A program made the translations under genes and the position numbers. A stretch of 64,000 nt of DNA from Hymenobacter daecheongensis DSM 21074 (GTDB lineage: Bacteria; Bacteroidota; Bacteroidia; Cytophagales; Hymenobacteraceae), in NCBI RefSeq assembly GCF_900141805.1, contig NZ_FQYN01000009.1, positions 161,448 to 225,447 of the forward strand. The letters are read 5' to 3'. Position 1 is the first letter of the stretch, and each line of letters starts with the position of its first letter. Under the pieces are notes generated by a model that did no database searches, was not told where the DNA came from, and was given only the letters and a program-made list of their open reading frames with translations. Below are positions 34,079 through 43,163 of the stretch, in pieces.

Positions 34079-35150
34079 CCTCGTCGGGCGCGGCTTTGTG
34101 GCCGAATACCCGCGTAATCCAGCGGGGCAGGAAGATGGCTCCCAGCACCAGATACAGGTAATACGTGACGATGCGGTAGAGCAGCACGATGAAATTGGTC
34201 ATGGTGGGCGTGCCGATGAACTTGCCGAAGAACGTGGGGAAAGCGCCTTCGGCAATGCCCGCGCCGCCGGGCGTAATAGCAATCAGCAGAATGACTTTGT
34301 AGGTCAGGTTGCGGCCGAAAATCAGGGCAAACTCGCTGGCGCTGACCTCGACGAAAGCGGCGATGATGCAGCCGATAACCGCGTAGCGGGCCGTCCAGAC
34401 GAAGGCCGTGCTCAACGCGGCCCGTAGCCAGTAAACCGGGCCGTTGCCGCGCAGCTGGGCCGAGGCCCACACCATCTCGTTGCCGTGCTGGTATGCTTTG
34501 GGCCGCCAGCGCCGCAGCCCCGGAATGGAAAACAGCCGCACCATCAGCCGCTTTACCGCCAATGGGTTGATAAACAGTGCGTACAGCATCAGGCCCGCGT
34601 ACAGGCTCACCGAAATATAGCTCAGCACAAAAGCCACCCGCAGCGTCGTAATCAGGCCGCCCTGCAGCACCTCGTGCGGATACAGCGCATTGCCCGCCAG
34701 CAGCACCACCAGCGGCACCGTGATGACGTAGTATAAGTTATCCAGCAGGGCTGTCACCATCACGTAGGCCAGCGACTTGCCCAGGCTGATGCCTTCCTTG
34801 TTGAGAATAAAAGGAGCCACGGAGGTGCCGCCGGCCGCCGAGGGCAGCACGCAGGAGGCGAATTCCCAGAGCATAATCACGTCGAGGCTGGCGCGCCAGC
34901 TTAGGGCGCGCTCGGCAATATGGCGGATGCGGTAGATGTAGCCTAGGTCGCGGGCCAGCAATACCGCTACCATCAGCAGCAGCCAGTGCAGCTTGGCGTG
35001 GGCCAGCGGAGCCAGGTCGCCGGGGCGGTAGCTGCGCCAGAACATGAAGCCCACCACGCTCAGGCCAATCAGCACCGGCAGCACGATGCGCGACGGCCGC
35101 AGCTTCTGAAGCAGCTGTTTTTCCTGATTGTTCTGCTGGGTGAGCGGCAT
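34059..35150 (-). CDS. Flippase-like integral membrane protein (lysylphosphatidylglycerol synthase TM family, UPF0104)
   Basis: The 363-residue protein has about eight hydrophobic segments. Typical family phrases are LLLMVAVLLARDLGYIYRIR, LWEFASCVLPSAAGGTSVAP and LLIAITPGGAGIAEGAFPTF, the last being the conserved PGG-G-EG element. Members are homologous to the membrane domain of MprF; some move lipids or polyprenyl-linked substrates, but no lysyltransferase domain is present here. ATG 35150 is favoured over a start nine codons upstream. It runs towards the erythromycin-esterase-like fusion and the two genes overlap tail to tail. The upstream region shared with dxs holds repeat R2. Confidence 0.88.
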   Translation of the reverse strand: MPLTQQNNQEKQLLQKLRPSRIVLPVLIGLSVVGFMFWRSYRPGDLAPLAHAKLHWLLLMVAVLLARDLGYIYRIRHIAERALSWRASLDVIMLWEFASCVLPSAAGGTSVAPFILNKEGISLGKSLAYVMVTALLDNLYYVITVPLVVLLAGNALYPHEVLQGGLITTLRVAFVLSYISVSLYAGLMLYALFINPLAVKRLMVRLFSIPGLRRWRPKAYQHGNEMVWASAQLRGNGPVYWLRAALSTAFVWTARYAVIGCIIAAFVEVSASEFALIFGRNLTYKVILLIAITPGGAGIAEGAFPTFFGKFIGTPTMTNFIVLLYRIVTYYLYLVLGAIFLPRWITRVFGHKAAPDEATAALR

Positions 35151-35506
35151 GGGCAGGGGAGAGGTGAGCGGCTGCAAAAGTAGCTATTATTCGCCCCGGC
35201 GATGTTAAAGCGGAGTTAAGGAGCAGGGTTGCTGCTGCCGTTGCTGAGAAAAGAGCGGGTCATGCTGAGCTTGTCGAAGCATCTCGCGTGCAATGGTATT
35301 CAATGAGATTACAACGATGTGGGCGAGAGGCTTCGACTTCGCGGACGCCAGATGAAGCATGACCCGTTCCTGTCGCCCCAACCGCAACAACCGCCGCCTG
35401 AGAAAAATCGTAACTTTGCCAGCCCCATGGAGTGGCCCCAAACGGACTAACCTTTTGAGCTACTCGCTTGTTGCGTGCTATAATTCCCTCCTTGCCCCAT
35501 CTGAAG
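35151..35506. other. Divergent region with repeat R2 and dxs promoter element
   Basis: Apart from R2 (35256-35366) it holds a TAACTTTG -7 match (35411-35418) reading towards dxs and a 7-codon frame MEWPQTD (35427-35450). Nothing else is recognised. Confidence 0.6.
35256..35366. repeat. Intergenic inverted-repeat element R2 (TCATGCTGAGC type)
   Basis: The left arm (CGGGTCATGCTGAGC at 35256, continuing TTGTCGAAGCATCTCGC) and right arm (GCGAGAGGCTTCGACTTCGC onward, ending GAAGCATGACCCG at 35366) are imperfect inverted copies. The right arm has an inserted stretch. Confidence 0.8.
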
Positions 35507-37447
35507 ATGATTGTTGAACCCGGTGAACTGCTGGCGGCCATTGACTCGCCCGACGACCTCAAGAAGCTCAGCGAAGACCAGCTGGTTCAACTAAGCCAGG
35601 AGCTGCGCCAGTTTATCGTCGATACGGTCAGCATCTACGGCGGCCACTTCGGGGCTTCTTTAGGCGTGGTCGAGCTGTCGGTGGCGCTGCACTACGTGTT
35701 CAATACGCCCTACGACCAGCTGGTATGGGATGTGGGCCACCAGGCCTACGGCCACAAGATCCTGACCGGCCGCCGCGACCGGTTCCCCACCAACCGCCGC
35801 TACGGCGGTATGTCGGGCTTCCCGAAGCGCAAGGAAAGTGAGTATGATGCCTTCGGCGTGGGCCACAGCTCCACCAGCATCGGCGCGGCCCTGGGCATGG
35901 CCGTAGCTTCCGATTATAAGAAAGAGTTTGACCGTCAGCACATTGCCGTTATCGGCGACGGCGCCATGACGGCCGGTATGGCCTTCGAGGCCCTCAACCA
36001 CGCCGGCGTAACCAACTCCAACCTGCTGGTTATCCTCAACGATAACTGCATGAGCATCGACCCCAACGTGGGCGCGCTCAAGGAATACCTCACCGACATC
36101 ACCACCTCCCGCACCTACAATAAAGTGCGCGACGAGCTGTGGAATGTACTGGGCAAGCTCAGCAAATTCGGCCCCAACCCCCAGCAGGTAGCCCGCAAGG
36201 TGGAAGCAGCCATGAAGGCTACGCTGCTGAAGCAGAGCAACCTGTTTGAGGCTCTGAAATTTCGCTACTTCGGCCCCGTCGATGGCCACGACGTGCAGCA
36301 CTTGGTCACGATTCTGAACGACCTGAAAAGCATTCCGGGCCCCAAAATTCTGCACTGCGTAACGGTAAAGGGCAAAGGCTACGCCTTGGCCGAGAAGGAC
36401 CAGACCCTGTGGCACGCCCCCGGCCTGTTCGACAAAATCACGGGCGAGATTTACAAAAAGCACCACGAGAAGCCCCAGCCGCCCAAGTATCAGGATGTAT
36501 TCGGGCACACGATGGTGGAGCTGGCCCAGCAGAACGGCAAGGTGATGGGCGTAACGCCGGCCATGCCTTCGGGCTGCTCCCTGAACATCATGATGGATGC
36601 CATGCCCGACCGTGCCTTCGACGTGGGCATTGCCGAGCAGCACGCTGTGGTGTTCTCCGCCGGCCTCGCCACGCAGGGCCTAGTGCCGTTCTGCAATATA
36701 TACTCCTCCTTCATGCAGCGCGCCTACGATCAGGTGCTGCACGATGTGGCCCTACAAAACCTGAACGTGGTATTCTGCCTCGACCGTGCCGGTTTCGCCG
36801 GCGCCGACGGCCCCACCCACCACGGCTGCTACGACCTGGCCTACATGCGCTGCATCCCGAACATGGTGGTTTCGGCCCCCATGAACGAGGAGGAGCTGCG
36901 CAACCTGATGTACACCGCCCAACTGCCCGATATGGGCCCGTTTAGCATCCGCTACCCCCGCGGCGAAGGCGTGATGCCCGAGTGGCGCCTACCATTTAAA
37001 AAAATTACCGTAGGCACCGGCCGCGTCGTTTGCGAAGGCACCGATGTCGCCATTCTCAGTATCGGCCACATCGGTAACTACGCCGTGAAAGCCACCGCCC
37101 AGCTGGCCGCCGAAGGCCTCTCGGCCGGCCACTACGACATGCGCTTCTGCAAGCCGCTGGACGAGGAAATGCTGGCCGCCGTATGCAGTAAGTACAAGGC
37201 CATCGTGACCGTGGAAGACGGCTGCCTGCAGGGCGGTTTCGGCGCGGCCGTGCTCGAGTTCATGGCCGACCACGGCTACCACCTGCCCGTGCAGCGCCTC
37301 GGCATCCCGGATCGGGTAGTGGAGCACGGCACCCAGGATGAGCTGTACAAAGAGTGTGGCTTCGATGCGGCCGGCATCGCCGCCGCCGTGCGGACGCTGA
37401 GTGGCAAGGTAGCCGCGAAGGCGGCGGTGGAGACGGTGATTCGGTAG
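35507..37447 (+). CDS. dxs: 1-deoxy-D-xylulose-5-phosphate synthase
   Basis: The 646-residue thiamine-diphosphate enzyme condenses pyruvate and glyceraldehyde 3-phosphate, the first step of the MEP isoprenoid pathway. Family signatures are VWDVGHQAYGHKILTGRRD, GVGHSSTSIGAALGMA, the ThDP/Mg motif IGDGAMTAGMAFEALNHAG...ILNDN, GPVDGHD, the pyrimidine-binding domain with catalytic Glu in DVGIAEQHAVVFSAGLA, and DRAGFAGADGPTHHG. ATG 35507 (MIVEPGELLAAI) is preferred to a TTG at 35468. It stands alone, with a TAACTTTG -7 element about 90 nt upstream and a terminator 16 nt after the stop. Confidence 0.97.
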   Translation: MIVEPGELLAAIDSPDDLKKLSEDQLVQLSQELRQFIVDTVSIYGGHFGASLGVVELSVALHYVFNTPYDQLVWDVGHQAYGHKILTGRRDRFPTNRRYGGMSGFPKRKESEYDAFGVGHSSTSIGAALGMAVASDYKKEFDRQHIAVIGDGAMTAGMAFEALNHAGVTNSNLLVILNDNCMSIDPNVGALKEYLTDITTSRTYNKVRDELWNVLGKLSKFGPNPQQVARKVEAAMKATLLKQSNLFEALKFRYFGPVDGHDVQHLVTILNDLKSIPGPKILHCVTVKGKGYALAEKDQTLWHAPGLFDKITGEIYKKHHEKPQPPKYQDVFGHTMVELAQQNGKVMGVTPAMPSGCSLNIMMDAMPDRAFDVGIAEQHAVVFSAGLATQGLVPFCNIYSSFMQRAYDQVLHDVALQNLNVVFCLDRAGFAGADGPTHHGCYDLAYMRCIPNMVVSAPMNEEELRNLMYTAQLPDMGPFSIRYPRGEGVMPEWRLPFKKITVGTGRVVCEGTDVAILSIGHIGNYAVKATAQLAAEGLSAGHYDMRFCKPLDEEMLAAVCSKYKAIVTVEDGCLQGGFGAAVLEFMADHGYHLPVQRLGIPDRVVEHGTQDELYKECGFDAAGIAAAVRTLSGKVAAKAAVETVIR

Positions 37448-37463
37448 GTTTAGATAAGCATAG

Positions 37464-37497
37464 AAAAGCCCCGTTGGATTCGTCCGGCGGGGCTTTT
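37464..37497. terminator. Bidirectional terminator between dxs and the small nuclease-like gene
   Basis: AAAAGCCCCG (37464-37473) and CGGGGCTTTT (37488-37497) pair perfectly; the genes on the two sides are convergent. Confidence 0.9.
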
Positions 37498-37506
37498 TGG
37501 TTTCAA

Positions 37507-38043
37507 TCAGAGCTTGCGGAACGGCAACTCATTGTATTGAATGCGTAAAGTTGGGAAGCGGTTTTGCAGCTCCAGAGTCTTGTCGATAATGTTGTCGTTG
37601 AAGCGTGGGTGGCGGTTGTGCGTACCGTTGGCCACGATAACCTCAACGCTTTCCTGCTCTTGCAAGAGCCCCTCATTCATGAACCAGGCAACGGAAGTGG
37701 CTATCTGTTCCAGGGCTGATTTCCGCCCTTTCTTCCGGGAATTGTAAGATCTGTTGCCCTTGAAATCAATGAACAGAGAAACTGTGTCATTGAACACCAG
37801 ACAGTCGCACCGCCTGATTTCTTCCCTATCTGAGAACATGCATTTATCCACTTGCACAAAGTGGAAAATCTGGCCTTTGACATTGTGGACGGTGAAATCA
37901 AACGGGCTGACCTCTTCGCCCCGGCCACGCAGGTAGCAGCAGCCATCCACGGCATTGTCGTAAATAACAGCTTTGCGGCCGGTGTGCGACGTAAGACACC
38001 GGCCCGCTACCCGCGGGTGACGGCTCACCTTTTCCGCCTCCAT
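37507..38043 (-). CDS. Small protein with PD-(D/E)XK-like nuclease motif, partner of the upstream ATPase
   Basis: The 178-residue protein has no signal peptide. Its middle reads RRCDCLVFND (Asp80), SLFIDFKGNR (Asp93-x-Lys95) and, after a basic loop, SALEQIATSVAWF (Gln113). This Asp...D-x-K...Q order with strands between fits the core of PD-(D/E)XK nucleases. The C-terminal part (VEVIVANGTHNRHPRFNDNI) may add another strand and helix. Its ATG overlaps the stop of the ATPase gene (TAATG), so translation is coupled and a 1:1 functional pair is likely. I cannot name a family; nuclease activity is inference. A bidirectional terminator closes the pair. Confidence 0.78.
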   Translation of the reverse strand: MEAEKVSRHPRVAGRCLTSHTGRKAVIYDNAVDGCCYLRGRGEEVSPFDFTVHNVKGQIFHFVQVDKCMFSDREEIRRCDCLVFNDTVSLFIDFKGNRSYNSRKKGRKSALEQIATSVAWFMNEGLLQEQESVEVIVANGTHNRHPRFNDNIIDKTLELQNRFPTLRIQYNELPFRKL

Positions 38044-39326
38044 TACTTGGCGCTGGCAGGAGCTTTAGCCGGCTGCCGGAGCCGCACGAGCTTGTTGAAG
38101 ATGTCGCCCAATTCCAGGGAAGCTGTATCTAACTCGTTTTCCTCAATAAGCCCCGTCTTCTTGTTAATGATGGAACGCACCTGCTGTTTCTTTTTCGTGC
38201 CGGGCAAATCCACATAGTAAGCGGCAAACTGCGCGGGGTCTATCCAGCAGTCGCGTGGAATCAGTTTGGCTACTTTCTTGGCTGTTGCTTCGTCCTGCTG
38301 AGCAATGCGGTAGGCGTAGCACATTAGGTTGAGGGCAGTGAGAACGTAGGGGCTGTGGGTAGTTAATATGAGGTCATTGGCAGTATTCAGTTGAGCACAT
38401 TTACTAATCAAAATCTTTGCTAATTCAAATTGAGCTATTGGAAATAAATTTAATTCCAATTCCTCGATTATAAAACTTTGGTTGGATTTAGTTCTCTGTT
38501 GTAAGTATTCTAGTACGACAAGAAGCGGTGTCACGGATTGAATACCGCTGGCAGCTTCGTATAGTCTTACTAGCGTTTCTGATTGATGGTTTTTTATGAA
38601 ATCATTCCCATTTTCATGAATGTATTCTACATTAAGAAAAGGTATATTTAATCGATTTATTTTTGATTTGTTGGCATTGAAAAAATTGGCAAAATTTAAA
38701 ATATTTTTAGGAAGACTAATATCATCTCTCATTAAGCCAGCCCAAGAATATTCAATCGCTGGGATGAATATTCTTTCACTAGGAATATAGCTCGGCTCAT
38801 AAGTTTTTGTTTCCTCTATTAGAGTGTCAATTACATGCATTGCATAATAGAAATCCTTGTCTTTGTTTTTTAGGTGTTTGTCTATTGTGCTTTCTAGTTT
38901 ATTGTTTTTATCTGCCCCCCTTTTTTTTGCAAGTGAAAACAGTATTAGTTCTGATAGTATTTTTACTTGTTCATCGGTAAATTCATTGGACGCAATAACC
39001 TTGTCGGATATTTCATTGGCATTTTTATGTACAATTGTAGGTGTGGCAAAGTTCATCGATTCGTTTATGTCTATTGTGTCACTTCCTGAATTTATCTGGA
39101 ATTGCGTTTTGTTGGTTAAGAAGGTGTCAATTGAGTATTGCCTAAAATGATTTTTTCTTGCTGGAGCATATTCACCTAGAAATGAGTGACTGCGAAAAAT
39201 AGCCGCCAGCTTCGCCAGCGTACTCTTCCCGCCACCCGTCGGCCCGATAAATACTGTCACCTTCTTGAAGTCTACCGTGGCATCCTTGATGGGGCCGAAA
39301 TTCTTGACTACTAGCTGCTCGTTCAT
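38043..39326 (-). CDS. AAA/ABC-type ATPase of the OLD/SMC-like class
   Basis: The 427-residue protein carries Walker A GPTGGGKST (residues 28-36) after the typical KNFGPIKDATVDFKKVTVFI start, an ABC-signature-like AASGIQS near 255, Walker B FIIEELELNLFP near 288 and an H-loop TTHSPY near 322. That is the layout of OLD-family, PtuA and related phage-defence ATPases. No TOPRIM domain follows; the C-terminus is a helical region. The central part (about 38400-39180) is strongly AT-rich whereas both ends match the host composition. ATG 39326 is chosen over a start 12 codons upstream; a TATCTTTG -7 element lies at 39350-39357. It overlaps the small nuclease-like gene by TAATG. Confidence 0.88.
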   Translation of the reverse strand: MNEQLVVKNFGPIKDATVDFKKVTVFIGPTGGGKSTLAKLAAIFRSHSFLGEYAPARKNHFRQYSIDTFLTNKTQFQINSGSDTIDINESMNFATPTIVHKNANEISDKVIASNEFTDEQVKILSELILFSLAKKRGADKNNKLESTIDKHLKNKDKDFYYAMHVIDTLIEETKTYEPSYIPSERIFIPAIEYSWAGLMRDDISLPKNILNFANFFNANKSKINRLNIPFLNVEYIHENGNDFIKNHQSETLVRLYEAASGIQSVTPLLVVLEYLQQRTKSNQSFIIEELELNLFPIAQFELAKILISKCAQLNTANDLILTTHSPYVLTALNLMCYAYRIAQQDEATAKKVAKLIPRDCWIDPAQFAAYYVDLPGTKKKQQVRSIINKKTGLIEENELDTASLELGDIFNKLVRLRQPAKAPASAK

Positions 39327-39367
39327 AACGCAAAGGAAAAGGGGATACTCAAAGATAAACAAACCAA

Positions 39368-39400
39368 AAGGGCGCTGCGCTGATCTTGCGCAACGCCCTT
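39368..39400 (-). terminator. Terminator of the hybrid sensor kinase gene
   Basis: AAGGGCGCTGCGC (39368-39380) pairs with GCGCAACGCCCTT (39388-39400) with one G-U/A-C irregularity; on the minus strand it is followed by TTGGTTTG. It separates the kinase from the ATPase operon. Confidence 0.8.
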
Positions 39401-39417
39401 CGCTGCCCGGCGCGGGC

Positions 39418-42400
39418 TTACTCCCCCTGCAACTCCCGCAGCTCCTGTTTCATCTGCGCCGCTAGCTGCCCGAGAAGCTCCACCGTCTGCGTCACCAGTG
39501 GCGAAAGCACGGCCGCGTCGAAGGGTGCGCGCCAGGTGTCCAGCGCGGCCACGGCGGGCAGGATGTGGTGAACGTGCAGGTGGTCGAGGCTGGGCTTGAG
39601 CTTGTGCGCGGCGGCGCGAAGCTGCATGGTATCCTGCTGACTTACGGCCGTTTGCAGCTCCGCAATGGCTTCCTCGCAGCCCTCAATGAACGACTCCAGC
39701 ATAAGCGCCGTGAAGGCTGGGTCGTTTTGCCCGACCCGGCGCACGAGGTCGAGGTTGTAGAGCGGGGCAGCTTTGGCGGGCGGCTCCGGGGTGGCTGGCC
39801 CGACGGCCGTTTCGGCGGTGATTTCGCCCAGCGTCCAGCGGGCGAGGGTTTTTAGTAGGTCATCTTCTTGGAAAGGCTTGGCCAGGTAGTCGTTCATGCC
39901 GGCGGCCAGGCACCGCTCCCGCTCGCCTTTGATGGCGTTGGCGGTGAGGGCAATGATGGGCGTGGCCAGCTTGAGCTGCTCGCGCAGGCGGGCAGTGGCT
40001 TCCAGGCCGTTCATCACCGGCATCTGCACGTCCATCAGCACGGCATCGAAGGCGTAGTGGCGGGCCAGCTCCACGGCCACGGCCCCGTTTTCGGCTTCCT
40101 GCACCAGCAGGCCGGCATTGTGCAGAAAGCCCCTGGCAATCTGGCGGTTGAACTGATTGTCTTCGACCAGCAGAATGCGCAGGCCCTGCAGCCGGGCGCG
40201 GATGCTGGCCGTCACGAGGGTTTTTTGGGGCAGGTCGGCGGCGGTGCCGATGGGCAGGCGCAGGGTGAAGTGGCTGCGGGTGCCGTGGTGCTTGCGGCTG
40301 TCGATGCGGATTTCGCCGCCCATCAGCTGCACCAGCTGGCGGCTGATGCTCAGGCCCAGGCCGGTGCCGCCAAACTTGCGCGTCACGGAAGAGTCTTCCT
40401 GGCTGAATTCCTTGAAGATATCCACCAGATAATCGGCATCGATGCCAATGCCGGTATCCGCCACCTCAAAGCGCAACGCCACGCTGGTGGCGGTGGCCTG
40501 TTCCAGCATACAATTGATGGTTACGGAGCCTTTTTCGGTGAATTTCAGTGCGTTGCCGGCTAAGTTCAGCAGCACCTGCGTGATGCGGTAGGGGTCGCCG
40601 AGAAGCACGGCGGGCAGGCGCTCATCGGCCTGGGCCAGAAAGGAGAGGCTCTTCTCCTCGGCCTTGAAATGCAGGCTCTTTTCAATCTGGCGCAGCAGCT
40701 CGGGCACGCTGAAGCCGATGCGCTCAATGAGCAGCTGGCTAACCCCGATCTTGGAGAGGTCCAGAATGTCGTTGAGAATAACCAGCAGATTCTCGCCGGA
40801 GGTGGCAATGGCCCGCAGATACGTCTGCTGGCTGCTATCCAGGGGCGTCTTGGCCAGCAGCTGACCCATGCCCAGAATGGCGTTCAGCGGCGTGCGAATC
40901 TCGTGGCTCATGTTGGCCAGAAACAACTCCTTCACCCGCGCCGAGTCTTCGGCCTGTTCCTTGGCCGCCCGCAGGTGGTTTTCCAGCTGTTTCTGGTGCG
41001 TGATGTCGAGGGCAATGCCGATGCTGCCGACCACTTGCCGCTCGTCGTTGTAGAGCGGGGCGGCGCTCACCAGCAGCCACTTAGCCTGCCCGCCCTTGGT
41101 CCGGATGGCCAGCTCGTAGGTTTCCGACTCACCGGCCCGGCGGCGCTGCGCACGCTCCTGCGTCAGGCGCAGATCGTCGGGGCTCACCAGCACGCTCATA
41201 ATGTGCTGGGTGGCAAACTCGTCGTCGCAGTAACCGGTAATGTCGCAAAAGGCCTGGTTGGTAAACGTGACGTGGCTCTCCAGGTCCATTTCCACCAGAC
41301 CCAGCTTCATGTTGTCGATGATGCCGCGGTACTTTTCCTCGCGGCGGCGCAGGGCCTGCTCGCTGTTCAGGCGCTCCGTTACGTCTTCAAATTTCCATAA
41401 ATGCCCGATGTAGCGCTCGGCCACGAAGATGGGCACGAAGTCGCCCTGCACGGTGCGGCCGTCGGCCAGCTCAAACGTCTCGGCCGTCACCAGCTGCTGA
41501 TTCTGCACGATGGCATCGTAGCGGCGGGCAAACTCTTCGGGGTGGCGAAAGCGGCCCTGCACGCGCTGGCCCAGCAGGCTGGTATCGTAGCCCACCAGCT
41601 CAGTGGGCGTGGCATCGAGCGCAAAAATGCGGCACAGCGCCTCGTTGGCCAGCACTACCCGGTGGTTTTCATCTTCGAGCAGAATGCCCTCCTGAAAGTT
41701 GGCGATGGTAGTGGACAGGCGCAGCGTACTGGCCTCCAAGGCGGCCACAGCCTGTTTCATGGCTGAAATATCGGTGTGCACGCCCGTCATGATGAGCGGC
41801 TGACCCTGCTCGTCGCGCAGCGTGACGAGGCCGCGGGTGAGCACCCATTTGTAGTGCCCATCGGCGCAGCGCAGCCGCCGCTCTACCGAGTAAATGGGCG
41901 CTTCGCCGCGCAGATAGCGGTTGGCGGCATCCAGGCTCAGCTGGCGGTCGTCGGGGTGCACGTGCTGCTCCCAGGTGGCGGGCAGGGGCTGGCGGCCGGA
42001 GTAGCCCAGCATGGCGCGGTAGGCCGCCGAGAAATACTCTTCGCCGGTCTGGTAGTTGAACTCCCAGGCCCCGTCGCCGAACCGCTCGATGGCCAGCCGC
42101 CAGCGCTGCTCGTGGGCCTGCACGCTTTCCTCGGCCAGCTTCAGCGGGGTGATGTCGGTGATGATACCGCTGTAGAGCTGGCCGTGGGTGGCATCGGCGG
42201 AGGAGAGCCGGGCGCTGCCACGGCACCAGCGCTCGGGCTGGCCCGGCACCACCAGCCGGCCCTCGAAGGCCCAGTCGGTGCCCTGGCGCAGCATCTGCCG
42301 CAACGAGCTTTGCCAGGCGGCCCGGTCGTCCGGATGGATAAAATCGGCTAGTCGGTGAGCCTGCTCCGGGGCAATGCCGAACATGGCCGTGAGCTGGGGG

Positions 42401-42882
42401 CTGATGTAGGTGAGGCCGGAACCTATGCGCCGGCGTCGGTGCCACTGAAACAGCACGCCCGGCACGTGCTCGGTGAGGTAGCTGAAACGCGCGTTTTGCT
42501 CCTGGGCGGCTTGCTGGCTGGCGGTTAGGTCTTCCAGCAGCCCAAAGCAGGGTTCCGGGGCCGGCTGGGGCACCACTTTCAGCCGCACCCACAGGCGGCG
42601 GCCGTCGGCGTGGCGCAGGGGCAGGTCGAGGCGCAGAGGCTGGGCGGCAGCCAGCTGCTGCCGAAACTCGGGGAGGGAGTAGCCCGCTTCTGCCAGCGCC
42701 CCGAGCAGCAGCTCGGGCACCGGCTGCGTGCGGCCGAAGCCGGTCAGCCGCTCAAACCCTGGGTTGGCCCAGGTGATAGTGCCTTCGGGGCTGAGCAGTA
42801 CCACCGCATCAAAAGCGGCTTCCAGCAAAGCAAGGGGCGGTAGGCCGGGTGCAGACCAAGAGGCGGCGGCGGTCAGACTCAC
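39418..42882 (-). CDS. Multi-PAS hybrid sensor histidine kinase with receiver and Hpt domains
   Basis: The protein of about 1154 residues has five or so PAS/PAC units (for example AAFDAVVLLSPEGTITWANP, GEEYFSAAYRAMLGYSG, GIIDNMKLGLVEMDLE). A HisKA domain follows with phospho-accepting His in FLANMSHEIRTPLNAIL (about residue 660), then an HATPase with LNLAGNALKFTEKG and GGTGLGLSI. A receiver domain has phospho-Asp in AVLMDVQMPVMNG (about 947) and an Hpt domain has His in RAAAHKLKPSLDH (about 1092). No transmembrane segment is seen, so it senses cytoplasmic signals through PAS domains and passes phosphate through an internal relay. The start is uncertain: GTG 42882 is used, TTG 42945 in the same frame is the alternative. 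Its output partner is not next door. Confidence 0.93.
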   Translation of the reverse strand: MSLTAAASWSAPGLPPLALLEAAFDAVVLLSPEGTITWANPGFERLTGFGRTQPVPELLLGALAEAGYSLPEFRQQLAAAQPLRLDLPLRHADGRRLWVRLKVVPQPAPEPCFGLLEDLTASQQAAQEQNARFSYLTEHVPGVLFQWHRRRRIGSGLTYISPQLTAMFGIAPEQAHRLADFIHPDDRAAWQSSLRQMLRQGTDWAFEGRLVVPGQPERWCRGSARLSSADATHGQLYSGIITDITPLKLAEESVQAHEQRWRLAIERFGDGAWEFNYQTGEEYFSAAYRAMLGYSGRQPLPATWEQHVHPDDRQLSLDAANRYLRGEAPIYSVERRLRCADGHYKWVLTRGLVTLRDEQGQPLIMTGVHTDISAMKQAVAALEASTLRLSTTIANFQEGILLEDENHRVVLANEALCRIFALDATPTELVGYDTSLLGQRVQGRFRHPEEFARRYDAIVQNQQLVTAETFELADGRTVQGDFVPIFVAERYIGHLWKFEDVTERLNSEQALRRREEKYRGIIDNMKLGLVEMDLESHVTFTNQAFCDITGYCDDEFATQHIMSVLVSPDDLRLTQERAQRRRAGESETYELAIRTKGGQAKWLLVSAAPLYNDERQVVGSIGIALDITHQKQLENHLRAAKEQAEDSARVKELFLANMSHEIRTPLNAILGMGQLLAKTPLDSSQQTYLRAIATSGENLLVILNDILDLSKIGVSQLLIERIGFSVPELLRQIEKSLHFKAEEKSLSFLAQADERLPAVLLGDPYRITQVLLNLAGNALKFTEKGSVTINCMLEQATATSVALRFEVADTGIGIDADYLVDIFKEFSQEDSSVTRKFGGTGLGLSISRQLVQLMGGEIRIDSRKHHGTRSHFTLRLPIGTAADLPQKTLVTASIRARLQGLRILLVEDNQFNRQIARGFLHNAGLLVQEAENGAVAVELARHYAFDAVLMDVQMPVMNGLEATARLREQLKLATPIIALTANAIKGERERCLAAGMNDYLAKPFQEDDLLKTLARWTLGEITAETAVGPATPEPPAKAAPLYNLDLVRRVGQNDPAFTALMLESFIEGCEEAIAELQTAVSQQDTMQLRAAAHKLKPSLDHLHVHHILPAVAALDTWRAPFDAAVLSPLVTQTVELLGQLAAQMKQELRELQGE

Positions 42883-43049
42883 AGAATCTACGAAGGACAG
42901 GTGGGGGCAGCAACCAACGGGAACAAGCGGCCAGTAAGGTAGCAATTGCCCGCTTATTTGCCACGCTTACCAGCCCCAGCCCGTCAAAACGAATGCCCGG
43001 CGCGCCAAAGGAAATGGCGACAATCTATTTCGAAGCTAAAATGGTGTAG

Positions 43050-43083
43050 GTACATGTATGTATGTACATAAATTGTATCTTTG
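43050..43083 (+). promoter_or_regulatory. Operator-like dyad and -7 element before the YceI gene
   Basis: The dyad GTACAT-N6-ATGTAC (43050-43067) lies just upstream of the -7 element TATCTTTG (43076-43083), where a -33 element would be, so a bound repressor or activator could control the promoter. The regulator is not in the window. Confidence 0.55.
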
Positions 43084-43163
43084 TCTTGGTCAGCTCACAA
43101 AATCAGCTTCAGCTTGGCGGCCGCGTTTTTTCATTTCATTCACTTTCAATCGTTTCCTTTCTC

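Noticed and set aside
35427..35450. Seven-codon frame MEWPQTD before dxs
   Set aside because: It is too short to judge, has no codon bias pattern and may arise by chance.
39418..42882. Sensor kinase as part of the adjacent ATPase/nuclease module
   Set aside because: A terminator and an independent -7 element separate them, and the kinase has ordinary host composition.
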